From Crenothrix sp043729335 (lineage in GTDB: Bacteria > Pseudomonadota > Gammaproteobacteria > Methylococcales > Methylomonadaceae), in NCBI RefSeq assembly GCF_043729335.1, contig NZ_JAYTLQ010000057.1, forward strand, positions 128,409 through 192,408: a stretch of DNA of 64,000 bases, written 5' to 3'. Position numbers and translations under genes: made by a program. Under the pieces are notes generated by a model. It did not search any database, had not been told where the DNA came from, and saw only the letters and a program-made list of their open reading frames with translations. This document shows positions 55,705-64,000 of this stretch, in pieces. Position 1 is the stretch's first letter. Each line of letters starts with the position of its first letter.

Positions 55705-57066
55705 ATGTATTCGTCAACTTTTTACCAACAAAGTCCTGTTGCTGTGCAAAATGCTATGGTTTCGGCGCGGAATTTCCTGGTGCGTAGTTTGCGTAACTCA
55801 TCAAAATTTCGTTTAGAATCCAATGAAGTCGCGAGTACTCAGTGGTTAAATACGGATGACTTGGCACAGTTACAACTTAAGCGTTTACAGGCCATGGTGG
55901 GGCATGCGGCTTTGCATGTGCCGTATTATCGTGATTTATTCGCTACCGCAGGATTTTTACCCAAGCAATTAGTCTGTCTTGCTGATATGCAACGTATTCC
56001 GGTGTTGACTAAACAGGATATTTTGCATCAGGGCGAGTGTATGCTGGCCGAAAACCTGCGGGATTACCGTGTTGCCACCTCAACCAGTGGCACAACGGGC
56101 ATGTCGCTTAAATTATGGCGGCACCTGCATTCTATTAATCGAGAAAATGCCTTTGTTTGGCGGCAATGTAATTGGGCTGGGGTAAAGCTGGGTGAGCGAC
56201 GCATGTGGATGCGCGGTGATAAGATTGTACCGGTAAATAAAACAAAGCCGCCTTTTTGGCGTTATAACATCGCTGAAAACACGATAATGATGTCAGCTTA
56301 TCATTTGTCAGAAGACAGTGTAGAAGCCTATGTACAAGCGCTGGAGAAATTTGATCCTGTTTTTGGCATGGCTTATTCAGCCCCGTTGGCATTTTTAGCA
56401 CGTTATTTACTCAATGCGGGACGACGTTATCGCGGTAAATCGTTGCGCTGTTTTATAACTTCCAGCGAAACAGTAACTGATGAGCAACGCCAAGTAGTAA
56501 AAGAAGCCTTTGGTGTGCAAATTTTTGATTGGTACGGCTCGGCGGAACGTGTGAGTGCGATAGGAACCTGTGAACACGGTAATTATCATATTTTGAGCGA
56601 TTATGGTTTTACCGAATTGATACCTCAAAACGATAGCACCTATACATTGGTCTGCACTGGCTTTGATAATTTTCTGATGCCGCTTATACGTTATCAGATG
56701 AGTGATAGCATTGCTCTGGCAGATTCAAGCTATGCTTGCCTTTGTGGGCGGCATTTTCCGGTGGTTGAGCGCTTGATAGGGCGCTCGGAAGATTATCTAC
56801 TGATGCCGGATGGTCGGCAGGTATTTATGGTGGGCGGTATTATTGATGGGCTGGATAATATTCTGGAGTCACAAATAAGGCAGGATACGCCGGATGAGGT
56901 GAGAATTTTATTAGTGCCCGTACAAGGTAGCGTAGTGGATGAACAACAGGTTATCCTCCAAGCCCGACAGTTGCTGGGTGAGACGATACGTATTAAAGTG
57001 GAATGGCGTAACGATATTCCAAAAACCAGTAATGGCAAATTTCGCGCGGTTGTACGGTCTATTTAA
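55705..57066 (+). CDS. PaaK/CapK-like adenylate-forming enzyme
   Basis: This protein of 453 residues from ATG 55705 (MYSSTFYQQSPVAVQNAMVS) is of the phenylacetate-CoA ligase/CapK family; a TTG at 55639 would add 22 residues. Motifs: the AMP-binding loop ATSTSGTTGMSLKL, FDWYGSAERVSAIGTCE, MPLIRYQMSDS and the C-terminal IPKTSNGKFRAVVRS with the expected Lys. CapK-type relatives in capsule loci are thought to activate acids that decorate the polymer. The substrate is unknown. Last gene of the right-hand exopolysaccharide block. Confidence 0.85.
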   Translation: MYSSTFYQQSPVAVQNAMVSARNFLVRSLRNSSKFRLESNEVASTQWLNTDDLAQLQLKRLQAMVGHAALHVPYYRDLFATAGFLPKQLVCLADMQRIPVLTKQDILHQGECMLAENLRDYRVATSTSGTTGMSLKLWRHLHSINRENAFVWRQCNWAGVKLGERRMWMRGDKIVPVNKTKPPFWRYNIAENTIMMSAYHLSEDSVEAYVQALEKFDPVFGMAYSAPLAFLARYLLNAGRRYRGKSLRCFITSSETVTDEQRQVVKEAFGVQIFDWYGSAERVSAIGTCEHGNYHILSDYGFTELIPQNDSTYTLVCTGFDNFLMPLIRYQMSDSIALADSSYACLCGRHFPVVERLIGRSEDYLLMPDGRQVFMVGGIIDGLDNILESQIRQDTPDEVRILLVPVQGSVVDEQQVILQARQLLGETIRIKVEWRNDIPKTSNGKFRAVVRSI

Positions 57067-57163
57067 CAGCAGTTTGGCAAGCTGTTAAAAAAGGGCTGAG
57101 CTTTTTGAGTATCTGCGGTATCATCTCAAGCTGTTTTTTTAACCTTTATGACAAAATAAACTC

Positions 57164-57817
57164 ATGACTCAAGATGAATCAAAACAAAAAGTTGCTCATG
57201 CGGCTTTAAAATACGTTAAAAATGTCGCTATTATTGGTGTGGGCACTGGCTCGACGGTTAATCACTTTATCAATTATTTGGCCGATATTAAAGCCGATAT
57301 TGATGGTGCGGTATCCAGTTCAGAAGGCAGTACGGCGCTGTTAAAAAAACTGGGTATTCCGGTATACGATTTAAATGCGGTGGGCACGATTGAAGTGTAT
57401 GTCGATGGTGCTGATGAAATCAATCCACTGAAACAGTTGGTTAAAGGCGGCGGCGGCGCATTAACACGGGAAAAAATTATTGCAGCGGCCAGTAAAACTT
57501 TTGTATGTATCGCCGATGGCTCCAAATGCGTTGATGTGTTGGGCGCATTCCCCTTGCCTGTTGAAGTGGTGCCGATGGCCAGAAGCTTTGTAGCCAGAGA
57601 ACTGGTTAAGCTTGGCGGCCAACCGGTGTGGCGCGAAAATTTTATTACCGATAACCACAACCATATTCTGGATGTCCATAATCTTAATATTATGGAACCC
57701 ATCAAATGGGAACAAACGATCAATAATATTACCGGTGTTGTTGCCGTGGGTATTTTTGCTATGCGACCTGCGGATGTGGTGTTAGTCAGCCGAGGTGATG
57801 AGATCATTACCTTATAA
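57164..57817 (+). CDS. rpiA: Ribose-5-phosphate isomerase A
   Basis: RpiA interconverts ribose 5-phosphate and ribulose 5-phosphate in the pentose phosphate and ribulose monophosphate pathways. The 217-residue product (E. coli 219) has IIGVGTGSTVNHFI, AVSSSEGSTALLKKLGIPVY, VYVDGADEINPLKQLVKGGG (catalytic Asp and Glu region), ALTREKIIAAASKTFVCIAD and VPMARSFVARELVKLGG. Monocistronic, followed by a miniature repeat element 23 bp downstream. Confidence 0.96.
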   Translation: MTQDESKQKVAHAALKYVKNVAIIGVGTGSTVNHFINYLADIKADIDGAVSSSEGSTALLKKLGIPVYDLNAVGTIEVYVDGADEINPLKQLVKGGGGALTREKIIAAASKTFVCIADGSKCVDVLGAFPLPVEVVPMARSFVARELVKLGGQPVWRENFITDNHNHILDVHNLNIMEPIKWEQTINNITGVVAVGIFAMRPADVVLVSRGDEIITL

Positions 57818-57840
57818 CAGCATTGTAAAAACGGCTATCT

Positions 57841-57950
57841 ACTTACAGCGTTTTCAGTAACAGTTGGTTATATTCGATGGAGTGCAAACCTAGGTTTGTA
57901 CTCCGCCGTAAAAATTAACATTATTAACCATATATGAAAACGCTGTAAGT
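57841..57950. repeat. 110-bp miniature inverted-repeat element (MITE-like)
   Basis: Perfect 16-bp terminal inverted repeats, ACTTACAGCGTTTTCA at 57841-57856 and its complement at 57935-57950, enclose a 26-bp near-perfect palindrome (57879-57904) centred on AAACCTAGGTTT. No obvious target duplication and no coding potential. A degenerate copy lies inverted at 23613-23682. It follows rpiA and could act as its transcription terminator. Confidence 0.85.
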
Positions 57951-58027
57951 TGGGCAATAAGACTAATTCTTGAATAGTACTCTGTCTTAAGCAGATAGAC
58001 GCGGTATCGATAAATGACTATTGGGTA

Positions 58028-58732
58028 TTAAGTGGTTTTATTTTTTCGATGACTGGCTTTAGTGCTATGGGTAAAAACCGGTTCATCGTGTGAACCGGTT
58101 TTATGGTAACGCACCGTCAGCACCCATATCAGTGATACAAATTCCGGTTGGTTGAAATTCGGTGGGCCAGAAATAACCAGATGAAAGCGCTGTGCGCCAA
58201 TCATGATCGGCCAAAAACCAATTTTGCTATTGCCGGTAACATCAATCACTGCCCAGGCATTGCTAGCAAGGCCTAAGTTCTTAATCAACACACCTGATCT
58301 ACGATTGTAAACCACTGCAATTTCAGCACTTAATGCTGATAACTCTTCGGCAACTTCATGCGGAAAACCGTTGCTGGCCAAATAAAAGCCTTGATTGTCG
58401 GCCAGCAATGCTTTGCCTGTTTGTGACAGCTTAAGCAATAAGCCCGGTAACAATTTTTCCAAAGGCTCTTGTGGAAAATGTAAGGGTTGATTAATGCCCT
58501 GAACCCAGCCCAGGCGTTGGCAGTGGTATAACAAATCCAGACAAGATTCTTCCGTGTCCATGTTCATTAACTGCTTAATATTAGCTATGTTTAATAAAGG
58601 TGTTTGTTGTTGCTGCAATAAGGTACATAAAAATTGCCTTGATTTATCCGTGTCATTGGAGGCAATGGCATAATAGGCGCCAGCAGGCGTGGGATACAGG
58701 TAGAGGCCGTCCTCCAGTTTATAACTAGCCAT
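58028..58732 (-). CDS. Roadblock/LC7-like protein
   Basis: This 234-residue protein has a winged-helix-like or DUF-type N terminus (about 1-100) and a C-terminal roadblock/LC7-like domain (about 105-210) marked by KALLADNQGFYLASNGFPHE, VAEELSALSAEIAVVYNR and LVISGPPNFNQPEFVS. Roadblock proteins act as GAPs or regulators of MglA-type GTPases. It starts 3 bp after the stop of the GTPase gene, so the pair is coupled. The last 20 residues are basic. Confidence 0.75.
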   Translation of the reverse strand: MASYKLEDGLYLYPTPAGAYYAIASNDTDKSRQFLCTLLQQQQTPLLNIANIKQLMNMDTEESCLDLLYHCQRLGWVQGINQPLHFPQEPLEKLLPGLLLKLSQTGKALLADNQGFYLASNGFPHEVAEELSALSAEIAVVYNRRSGVLIKNLGLASNAWAVIDVTGNSKIGFWPIMIGAQRFHLVISGPPNFNQPEFVSLIWVLTVRYHKTGSHDEPVFTHSTKASHRKNKTT

Positions 58733-58735
58733 AAT

Positions 58736-59269
58736 TTATTCCGTTTTTGAGCTGGGATCTATGGAGTACATCAGTGATTGCACTAGTAACGAGACATCTT
58801 TTTTAACGCGCGCATCAACGCTAAATACCGGTGGATTTAAGTTTAAGGTTTTTAATTGCGTACAATAATCAGCAATGGAAAAGCGGTTATCCAGATCCAT
58901 TTGGGTTACGCCAATAGCAACACCGGTATCATCAATAAAGGTGCGAAATGAATCCAGAAAAAAGCGCATATCTTTAAACGGGTCAGGACGTGTTGTGTCG
59001 ATTAAAAGAATCAGGCCAATGCCGCCGGTTTTCAAAATATCCCACATAAAATCAAAACGCTCTTGTCCGGGCGTACCGTAAAGATGGATTTTTTCACCCC
59101 CTTCTACCTGAATCTGGCCATAATCCAGCGCTACCGTGGTGGTGGCTTTGCGTACTTTAGTCATATCACTGGCGGCAACGTCGGTGCTAATGGGTAGCAT
59201 GTCGCTGATGGCAGCGATAGCCGTTGTTTTTCCCGAACCTACTGGGCCTGTAAAAATTATTTTATACAT
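58736..59269 (-). CDS. Small Ras-like GTPase (COG2229, MglA-related)
   Basis: This 177-residue GTPase has a P-loop GPVGSGKTT (residues 8-16), switch region KATTTVALDYGQI, G3 LYGTPGQERFDFM (Gly in place of Asp) and G4-like VTQMDL (Lys replaced by Gln), both usual in COG2229 proteins. It groups with MglA-type polarity switches. It lies between the receiver-like gene (139 bp upstream) and its roadblock partner. A role in pole selection or pilus-driven motility is inferred. Confidence 0.88.
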   Translation of the reverse strand: MYKIIFTGPVGSGKTTAIAAISDMLPISTDVAASDMTKVRKATTTVALDYGQIQVEGGEKIHLYGTPGQERFDFMWDILKTGGIGLILLIDTTRPDPFKDMRFFLDSFRTFIDDTGVAIGVTQMDLDNRFSIADYCTQLKTLNLNPPVFSVDARVKKDVSLLVQSLMYSIDPSSKTE

Positions 59270-59407
59270 GGAGCATGTATCATCCGTAGTTGTGTGTTAC
59301 AGCGTGGGGGCTTGTTTGGGTGTAATGCATCCATGTCGATGTTGTCATTATAAAAAACGCATGTTGCAAAAATGGTTGAATCTGCCACAAAAAATTTGGC
59401 GCTTACG

Positions 59408-60754
59408 CTATCGCCCTAATAGCTTATTAAGAATTTTAGACAAAATACTTTTTTGTGCATTTGTTTTTTTCCGAACTGCCGGTGGCACTACTTCATCAAT
59501 AGTGAGTCGTGGTATTTGACGGATTAAACCCAGTGAATTGGCGGCACTGACAAACACCGAAACATAACGTAATTCTATATTAAGTGCATTGGCAACGCCG
59601 ATCATGGTGTCCGGACCTTCTTTTATAAGCAGCGCCGCTATGCGTAAAGCGTGGGGCGTAACGATGTTACGCGTAAAGTTGGGCCATCTTTTTAATAGAA
59701 TAGGGCTGTTTATGTCTATGGATTGAGGGTAGCGCCCTCGTGAACTCCAAAGGCTGAGCTTCCAGAGAAAGGCATCCATGTCTTGCTTTTTTTCTGGCGG
59801 CACAGTGGATTCATCCAGATCATTGGGATCAAGAGGGATTACCGTGACCGTTTTGCTATTAATTTCAATATCAGATACGGCTTTAAGGAGTTTATCATCG
59901 GCATCCCACCAAATTTGATTGCTTTCTGGCAATATTATAAGCGGGTTCCAACCTAAAGTAATTTGTAAAATATTTTTTTCGGTAATAGCTTGGTTAAAGA
60001 CACGTTGTATATAACCTTGATAATATTTCTCAGGATCGTAAGTTGCTGTACGTTGCTTTGCCGGATCGTCGAGATCAATATCAACCACCGTGCCAATGAA
60101 CTCAGAAAACTCATCTTCTTCTATTTGCAGTGACAGATGTTCTTTGATTGCTGTTGTGGTTAGCGCGTTTTCAGTGGGGTCTTGTGTTTGTTCAGAAGGA
60201 CTGAGGTTTTCTGGTGCAAGTTTAGAATGATCGACGATATTTTCAATGGGCTGTGGTTTTGCTTGCGATGTGGTATCGGCTGGTGTTTGAGGTGTCGAGA
60301 TGGATATTATGGGTATTATGGGTATACCATTATTTTGAACTAATGGGGCAGTTTCTGGAACTTTGGGTGCAGTAAAACGCGGCCTGTGAATAGGCCGGGC
60401 GCGTTTTTTACCTTCGCTGATATCTTTTGCCCAGTCCAGTGCTTCAAACATTGGGTCGGCGGAGATGGGCTTGTCCAGATACATGATCTTGTCATGGTTG
60501 ATACGGTCATGCACCTGGGATGACAGGACAATAATGGCGCGCATTTTGCCTTGCTCAAGACTTTGTTCCAACAACTGTTTTGAATGCTCAAAACGGGTAT
60601 CTATTATGGCTACGTTAGCATTGCCTTCATCAACCACGATAGCATGGCCTTCGCATGGGCCTTTAAAAAACATAGACATAATCTTGCACGAGCGCTCATC
60701 CATGCCAAGGAGAGCAATCTGCAATTGGGTTTTCTGTTGCTTTGTTGGTCTCAT
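59408..60754 (-). CDS. Receiver-like plus winged-helix protein of unknown function
   Basis: This 448-residue protein is not recognised as a named family. Residues 1-115 resemble a receiver domain (LQIALLGMDERSCKIMSMFF, VAIIDTRFEHSKQL, IIVLSSQ, MYLDKPISADPMFEAL, with the Lys-Pro pair of receivers). The probable phospho-acceptor is the Asp of IIDTR, though the acidic pocket is incomplete. A Pro/Thr-rich linker (about 120-205) follows, then a middle domain and a C-terminal winged-helix-like region (PHALRIAALLIKEGPDTMIG). It is first in the cassette with the GTPase and roadblock genes. Confidence 0.6.
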   Translation of the reverse strand: MRPTKQQKTQLQIALLGMDERSCKIMSMFFKGPCEGHAIVVDEGNANVAIIDTRFEHSKQLLEQSLEQGKMRAIIVLSSQVHDRINHDKIMYLDKPISADPMFEALDWAKDISEGKKRARPIHRPRFTAPKVPETAPLVQNNGIPIIPIISISTPQTPADTTSQAKPQPIENIVDHSKLAPENLSPSEQTQDPTENALTTTAIKEHLSLQIEEDEFSEFIGTVVDIDLDDPAKQRTATYDPEKYYQGYIQRVFNQAITEKNILQITLGWNPLIILPESNQIWWDADDKLLKAVSDIEINSKTVTVIPLDPNDLDESTVPPEKKQDMDAFLWKLSLWSSRGRYPQSIDINSPILLKRWPNFTRNIVTPHALRIAALLIKEGPDTMIGVANALNIELRYVSVFVSAANSLGLIRQIPRLTIDEVVPPAVRKKTNAQKSILSKILNKLLGR

Positions 60755-61159
60755 TAAAATGGCGAATATCGCCCCTCACAAGTATAAATAAGGTGAAAAA
60801 TACAGATACCTATATCAATTGCAGTGAGCCAATTAATATGTTCTTGTTAGGCAAAGCCGCAAAGTTTTGTAACACTCACGAGCAATTGCTAGTGTAAAAA
60901 TAACAAGCAACTATCACGCCGAATTTTGTAAAAACAGGGTGTTTCGTCTTAACTATTTGAATTTAATCTATTATTTCTCTATCATCTTTTGGAGTAAGAG
61001 TGATGCCATGTCATGCTGTGGCCATAATTGTAAAGTATACAAGACAGATTGTGTCACTTTATAGCCATCGCTGTCGGTGTTGTTTGCTGTGTATTTAATT
61101 ATAGGTGTCTAAACGGCTTTTCAGCACAATAAATATAGTGCGTTGCAAGCGTGATGCTC

Positions 61160-61252
61160 TCATCTTCTGAAGTAAAAAGTAGGGATGAGGGGAATAATAG
61201 CAAGGATTTGCATTGCCTCATCTTAGCTTTCTCTTTGTAGAGAAGTCGCAGT
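61160..61252. repeat. Degenerate relative of the element at 1174-1324
   Basis: It has AGGGATGAGGGGAA (61181 on) and CCTCATCTTAGCTTTCTCT (61216 on), which align with the GGGATGAGGGGAAA and CCTCACCCCAGCCCTCTCC segments of the left element; a TTTCTCT/AGAGAAG hairpin is retained. Terminal repeats are lost. Confidence 0.55.
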
Positions 61253-61359
61253 AGACGTATTTTTTAGATAATACACGTTTAAAATCAAGATAACTTGTTA
61301 AGCATTTTCGCATAACTAAGTGAGTTTAAACAATATTCGTAGTATGTCTTTAAAACAAG

Positions 61360-61389
61360 AAAACCGACACATAACAAGGTGTCGGTTTT
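61360..61389 (-). terminator. Terminator of the chemoreceptor gene
   Basis: Perfect 11-bp stem AAAACCGACAC / GTGTCGGTTTT, 62 bp beyond the chemoreceptor stop, with a T-rich tail on the minus strand. Confidence 0.85.
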
Positions 61390-61450
61390 GGTGTGAGATT
61401 TTGGCGCTTGTTGACCTGTTATTGCCTATTAAGTCAATACAGATGCCAGT

Positions 61451-63685
61451 TTAGCCGGCTACCTTAGGCAGTTTAAATACACCTACCGAGGCGACCAGTT
61501 CTTTTGATAATTCCACCAGACGGTCAGTTTCAATACCTTGAGCTTGTAATTGATCGTAGTTTTGTGTGGAGCTTTTTTGAATAAGCTGCGCTCTTTCTAC
61601 CAAGCGTAAAGAGGTTTCTGATTGCGCAGTTGAGCTTTTGGCAATACGGTTTACCAGCTGTGCCAGAGTCGCTGTGGTATCACGGGTTTCGCGCATTTCT
61701 TCACCGGCTTTTTGGGCGAGATCAGTACCCCGTACCACCTGACTGATCGCATCGTTCATGGTGGTTACCGTATCAGCGGTTTCAACCTGAATATTGTTAA
61801 CCAATCCAGAAATTTTGGATGTCGCATCACGGGAGTTTTCCGCCAGTTTTTGTACTTCGTTAGCAATTACCGCAAAGCCACGACCTGCCTCACCGGCAGA
61901 AGCCGCGTGCATAGACGCATTCAGCGCCAGAATGTGTGTACGTTCAGCAATGTCGTTAATCAGGTTAACGATACCGCCAATTTCTTGTGAACGTTCACCC
62001 AAACGTTTAATCCGCTTTTCAGTTTCGCGGATGGTGTCACGAATAGTGGTAATGCCTTGCACGGTACTAAATACAGTTTCCTGCGCTTTATCAGTGTTTT
62101 GAATGGCTTTTTCAGCAGCCTGGTTACAGGCAAACGCCACCTTGGCAATATCTATCATGGCTTTTGATGCGTCGCTAAGTTCCTGAGCGGCTTGCTCTAC
62201 TTCGCGTTTTTCATCAGAGGCTTCGCTAATAACCAGTGCGGATTGATTTTGTACTTGTCTCGATACATTCGAGACATCGCCAGCTATTTTTACAACCTTA
62301 ATCAATACTTTGCCGGTTTCATCAGCAAGCATGTTTAACGCGTCTGATACTGGGCCGGTCACATCTTCTGCAACGGTTGCACGGGTGGTTAAATCTCTTT
62401 GCGCGAGCTTTGCCACGGTTTGCAGTAGATCGATAACTGAGTTATTGAGCTTATCGTTTTCATCCATAATTTTGGTGTTAATCAACTCACGTTGGTCAAC
62501 CATCATGTCAAACTGACGACCTAATGCCCCGATTTCATCAAAACTTTGGATGTTGGCGCGCACTTTGGTGTCACCGCCTGCCATTTTATCCATTACACCT
62601 ACCAGATAAGAAATGGGGCTGGTGATCGAGCTAGAAATAAACCGCGCAATCGTGGTGGCGATTAAAAATACCAAAGCCACAACTACCAGGGTAATAAAGA
62701 AGGTAGTGTATAACGCGGTACGTGTCGCTTTAATCTGGCGATCAAACTCTTTGCTGATGGAATCGATACCGCTGGTGATATAAGCAAATTGCTGATCAAT
62801 GCCTTGATTATATTTGGCAAGATAATCTTGAGCAGGGTAGTTTACGGTTTTAGCGTTAATGATTTCAGCGCTGCTTAATGCGTTGGTCTGTTCCGCAGCA
62901 GCGATAGCTTCCTGGGTTTTTGGATAAATACGGGCTTTTAATTCAGGAAAGTTTTTAACTGAACGTTCAATATAGTTTTTGCTGACTTTAGCCAAATCGC
63001 CACTGCGTCCTGTAAAGGTAGATAGTAACAAGCGGTCTTGCTGAGCAATGCCGTCGGTACGGGCGGTATTGCTGGTTAATACAGTAGAACCAACATGGCG
63101 GGCTTGTGCCATACTTTCTGCAACGGCGGGCGTGTTTACCAGCACGGTTTGAATCAGGTAATAGGTTTCCGCGTCAGGATCCAAATCCATCGTAGAGCCG
63201 GAAAGTATTAAATCTTCAACAGAAAAAATTTGTTGTACCAATTGAGTTTGGGCATCCCAGGCTTTTTCCGGCGTTAAAGTTTTGGCCGCAATGCTAGCTG
63301 TTTGTTTGGTCCATTCATCTTTAAACGCACGCCAGGCTTCAACTAAGCCTGGATAATTAAAGTTGGTTGCCATTTTGTCAAATTTTACGATTTGTTCATC
63401 AACACGCGCTTTAGTTTGCTGGCGATCTGTTTCTGCTTTTGGGTCGCCGCTTAGGGCTGCAAAGGCTAGGTCACGGTGTTTTTGCACGTCATTAAGCACT
63501 TGCAGCGCATTACTGGCAGGTTGTAAGCCGACCTGTTCTGACGCTGTAATTTCGATGTGTTTTTCCTGGCCGCTGTAATACAGGTACAGCGGCATTAACA
63601 CTGGAATGGTGGCCACAATGCAGAGTAGCAACAGCTTTTGTCCGAGCGTAAGCCCGGTAAACAGATTGGTATTGTCTTGTTTCAT
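61451..63685 (-). CDS. Methyl-accepting chemotaxis protein, PilJ-like
   Basis: This 744-residue inner-membrane receptor has TM1 at about residues 14-38, a long periplasmic helical sensor (about 40-315), TM2 at about 318-345, a HAMP domain (about 346-400), and a cytoplasmic signalling domain. The tip ERTHILALNASMHAASAGEA, GRGFAVIANEVQKLAENSRD is of the PilJ/twitching type rather than the Tar type. It would signal to a CheA/ChpA-type kinase, which is not in the window. Monocistronic with its own terminator. Confidence 0.88.
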   Translation of the reverse strand: MKQDNTNLFTGLTLGQKLLLLCIVATIPVLMPLYLYYSGQEKHIEITASEQVGLQPASNALQVLNDVQKHRDLAFAALSGDPKAETDRQQTKARVDEQIVKFDKMATNFNYPGLVEAWRAFKDEWTKQTASIAAKTLTPEKAWDAQTQLVQQIFSVEDLILSGSTMDLDPDAETYYLIQTVLVNTPAVAESMAQARHVGSTVLTSNTARTDGIAQQDRLLLSTFTGRSGDLAKVSKNYIERSVKNFPELKARIYPKTQEAIAAAEQTNALSSAEIINAKTVNYPAQDYLAKYNQGIDQQFAYITSGIDSISKEFDRQIKATRTALYTTFFITLVVVALVFLIATTIARFISSSITSPISYLVGVMDKMAGGDTKVRANIQSFDEIGALGRQFDMMVDQRELINTKIMDENDKLNNSVIDLLQTVAKLAQRDLTTRATVAEDVTGPVSDALNMLADETGKVLIKVVKIAGDVSNVSRQVQNQSALVISEASDEKREVEQAAQELSDASKAMIDIAKVAFACNQAAEKAIQNTDKAQETVFSTVQGITTIRDTIRETEKRIKRLGERSQEIGGIVNLINDIAERTHILALNASMHAASAGEAGRGFAVIANEVQKLAENSRDATSKISGLVNNIQVETADTVTTMNDAISQVVRGTDLAQKAGEEMRETRDTTATLAQLVNRIAKSSTAQSETSLRLVERAQLIQKSSTQNYDQLQAQGIETDRLVELSKELVASVGVFKLPKVAG

Positions 63686-64000
63686 GAGTTTAGCGTCCTT
63701 TGGGTTTCAATATGAGTTCTGTTTATAGACTAATGCTTGCGCTTAAAATAAAGTGTTGGGTCAGGTTATTGGGTGGGTGATGTATCATGATTTTGTGTCC
63801 TAATGTTTGAGAATGTGTTCGTGTTGCGGTTCGGATGGCTAGTCTTATAGGTTAGGTTAATCGCTTTGTCTAAAGCATAGTCTCGTTATCGATAACTCAG
63901 CCTAGTACTCAGTCAATCTTACATTGTCGAGTAATATAAAATACTCCGTTCGTCCTGAGCTTGTCGAAGGACTTGTGGTTCATGGTTCGACAAGCTCACC
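63686..64000. other. Upstream region of the chemoreceptor gene ending in a repeat
   Basis: No gene in the last 315 bp. It should contain the chemoreceptor promoter. From 63946 a second copy of the CCGTTCG...GACAAGCTCACC repeat runs off the end. Confidence 0.5.
63946..64000. repeat. Second copy of the CCGTTCG core repeat (cut by window end)
   Basis: The sequence begins CCGTTCG, includes CTTGTCGAAG and ends GGTTCGACAAGCTCACC at the window edge, matching the core at 36394-36448. The right arm CGAACGG is expected just outside. Confidence 0.8.

Larger units (their letters stand above)
60755..61450. other. Gap between receiver-like gene and chemoreceptor gene
   Basis: About 700 bp with no gene. 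It contains a degenerate copy of the CCTCA-type inverted-repeat element at 61160-61252 and the chemoreceptor terminator at 61360-61389. No ribosomal or transfer RNA is seen. Confidence 0.5.

Noticed and set aside
57062..57089. Hairpin after the PaaK-like gene as an intrinsic terminator
   Set aside because: The 9-bp stem is good but is followed by A rather than T on the plus strand, so an intrinsic terminator is not supported.

Overview
The window looks like chromosomal DNA of a gammaproteobacterium, most likely a methanotroph of the order Methylococcales. The reasons are: an E. coli-like synteny block (zapA with 6S RNA, divergent from ygfB-pepP-ubiH), a PEP-CTERM surface protein, a methanolan-type exopolysaccharide operon (epsB/E/F/G/L), DUF1244 and COG2229-type genes, and moderate G+C with AT-rich intergenic DNA. 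The order is inferred from gene content. No marker such as rRNA or methane monooxygenase is present. No rRNA, tRNA, CRISPR array, intact insertion sequence or prophage was seen.

Layout. 1-17 kb is mostly housekeeping: the mpl fragment; apaG-apaH; 6S RNA, zapA and a ZapB-like coiled coil facing ygfB-pepP-ubiH; yciB-yciI-bolA-parvulin lipoprotein converging on recJ; a PEP-CTERM protein; a minus-strand operon of DUF6763-like gene, ATPase, metA and nucleobase deaminase; then a HerA-like ATPase. 17-23.5 kb holds an unlisted 46-residue membrane protein, yajQ, an aldehyde dehydrogenase, a compact ter-like module (StiP-type phosphoribosyltransferase, CitE-like lyase, TerB) and a pirin.

24-57 kb is an exopolysaccharide region in two halves. 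The left half (24.1-29.9 kb) encodes a flippase, a polymerase/ligase, a GT2 and a family 9 glycoside hydrolase. The right half (39.5-57.1 kb) encodes a second, paralogous GH9 enzyme, four GT4 transferases on the minus strand, and a divergent operon of priming transferase, export protein, chain-length regulator, tyrosine autokinase and outer-membrane EpsL, followed by a GINT1-like protein, a GT4 and a PaaK-like adenylating enzyme. Between the halves lie priA, argS, a SPOR/FtsN-like gene, trhO, a CotH-like kinase and a decayed reading frame. A well-spaced sigma-54 type promoter precedes the eps operon.

57-64 kb contains rpiA, a miniature inverted-repeat element, a three-gene cassette (receiver-like/winged-helix protein, small GTPase, roadblock protein) and a PilJ-like chemoreceptor. 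At least four families of short inverted-repeat elements are scattered through the intergenic spaces.

How the genes work together: the eps region would build undecaprenyl-linked repeat units (EpsB plus glycosyltransferases), flip and polymerise them (Wzx/Wzy-type), control chain length (EpsF/EpsG) and export them (EpsE/EpsL), with secreted GH9 enzymes trimming or releasing polymer. The GTPase/roadblock cassette and the chemoreceptor plausibly control surface motility or polarity. That last link is inference.
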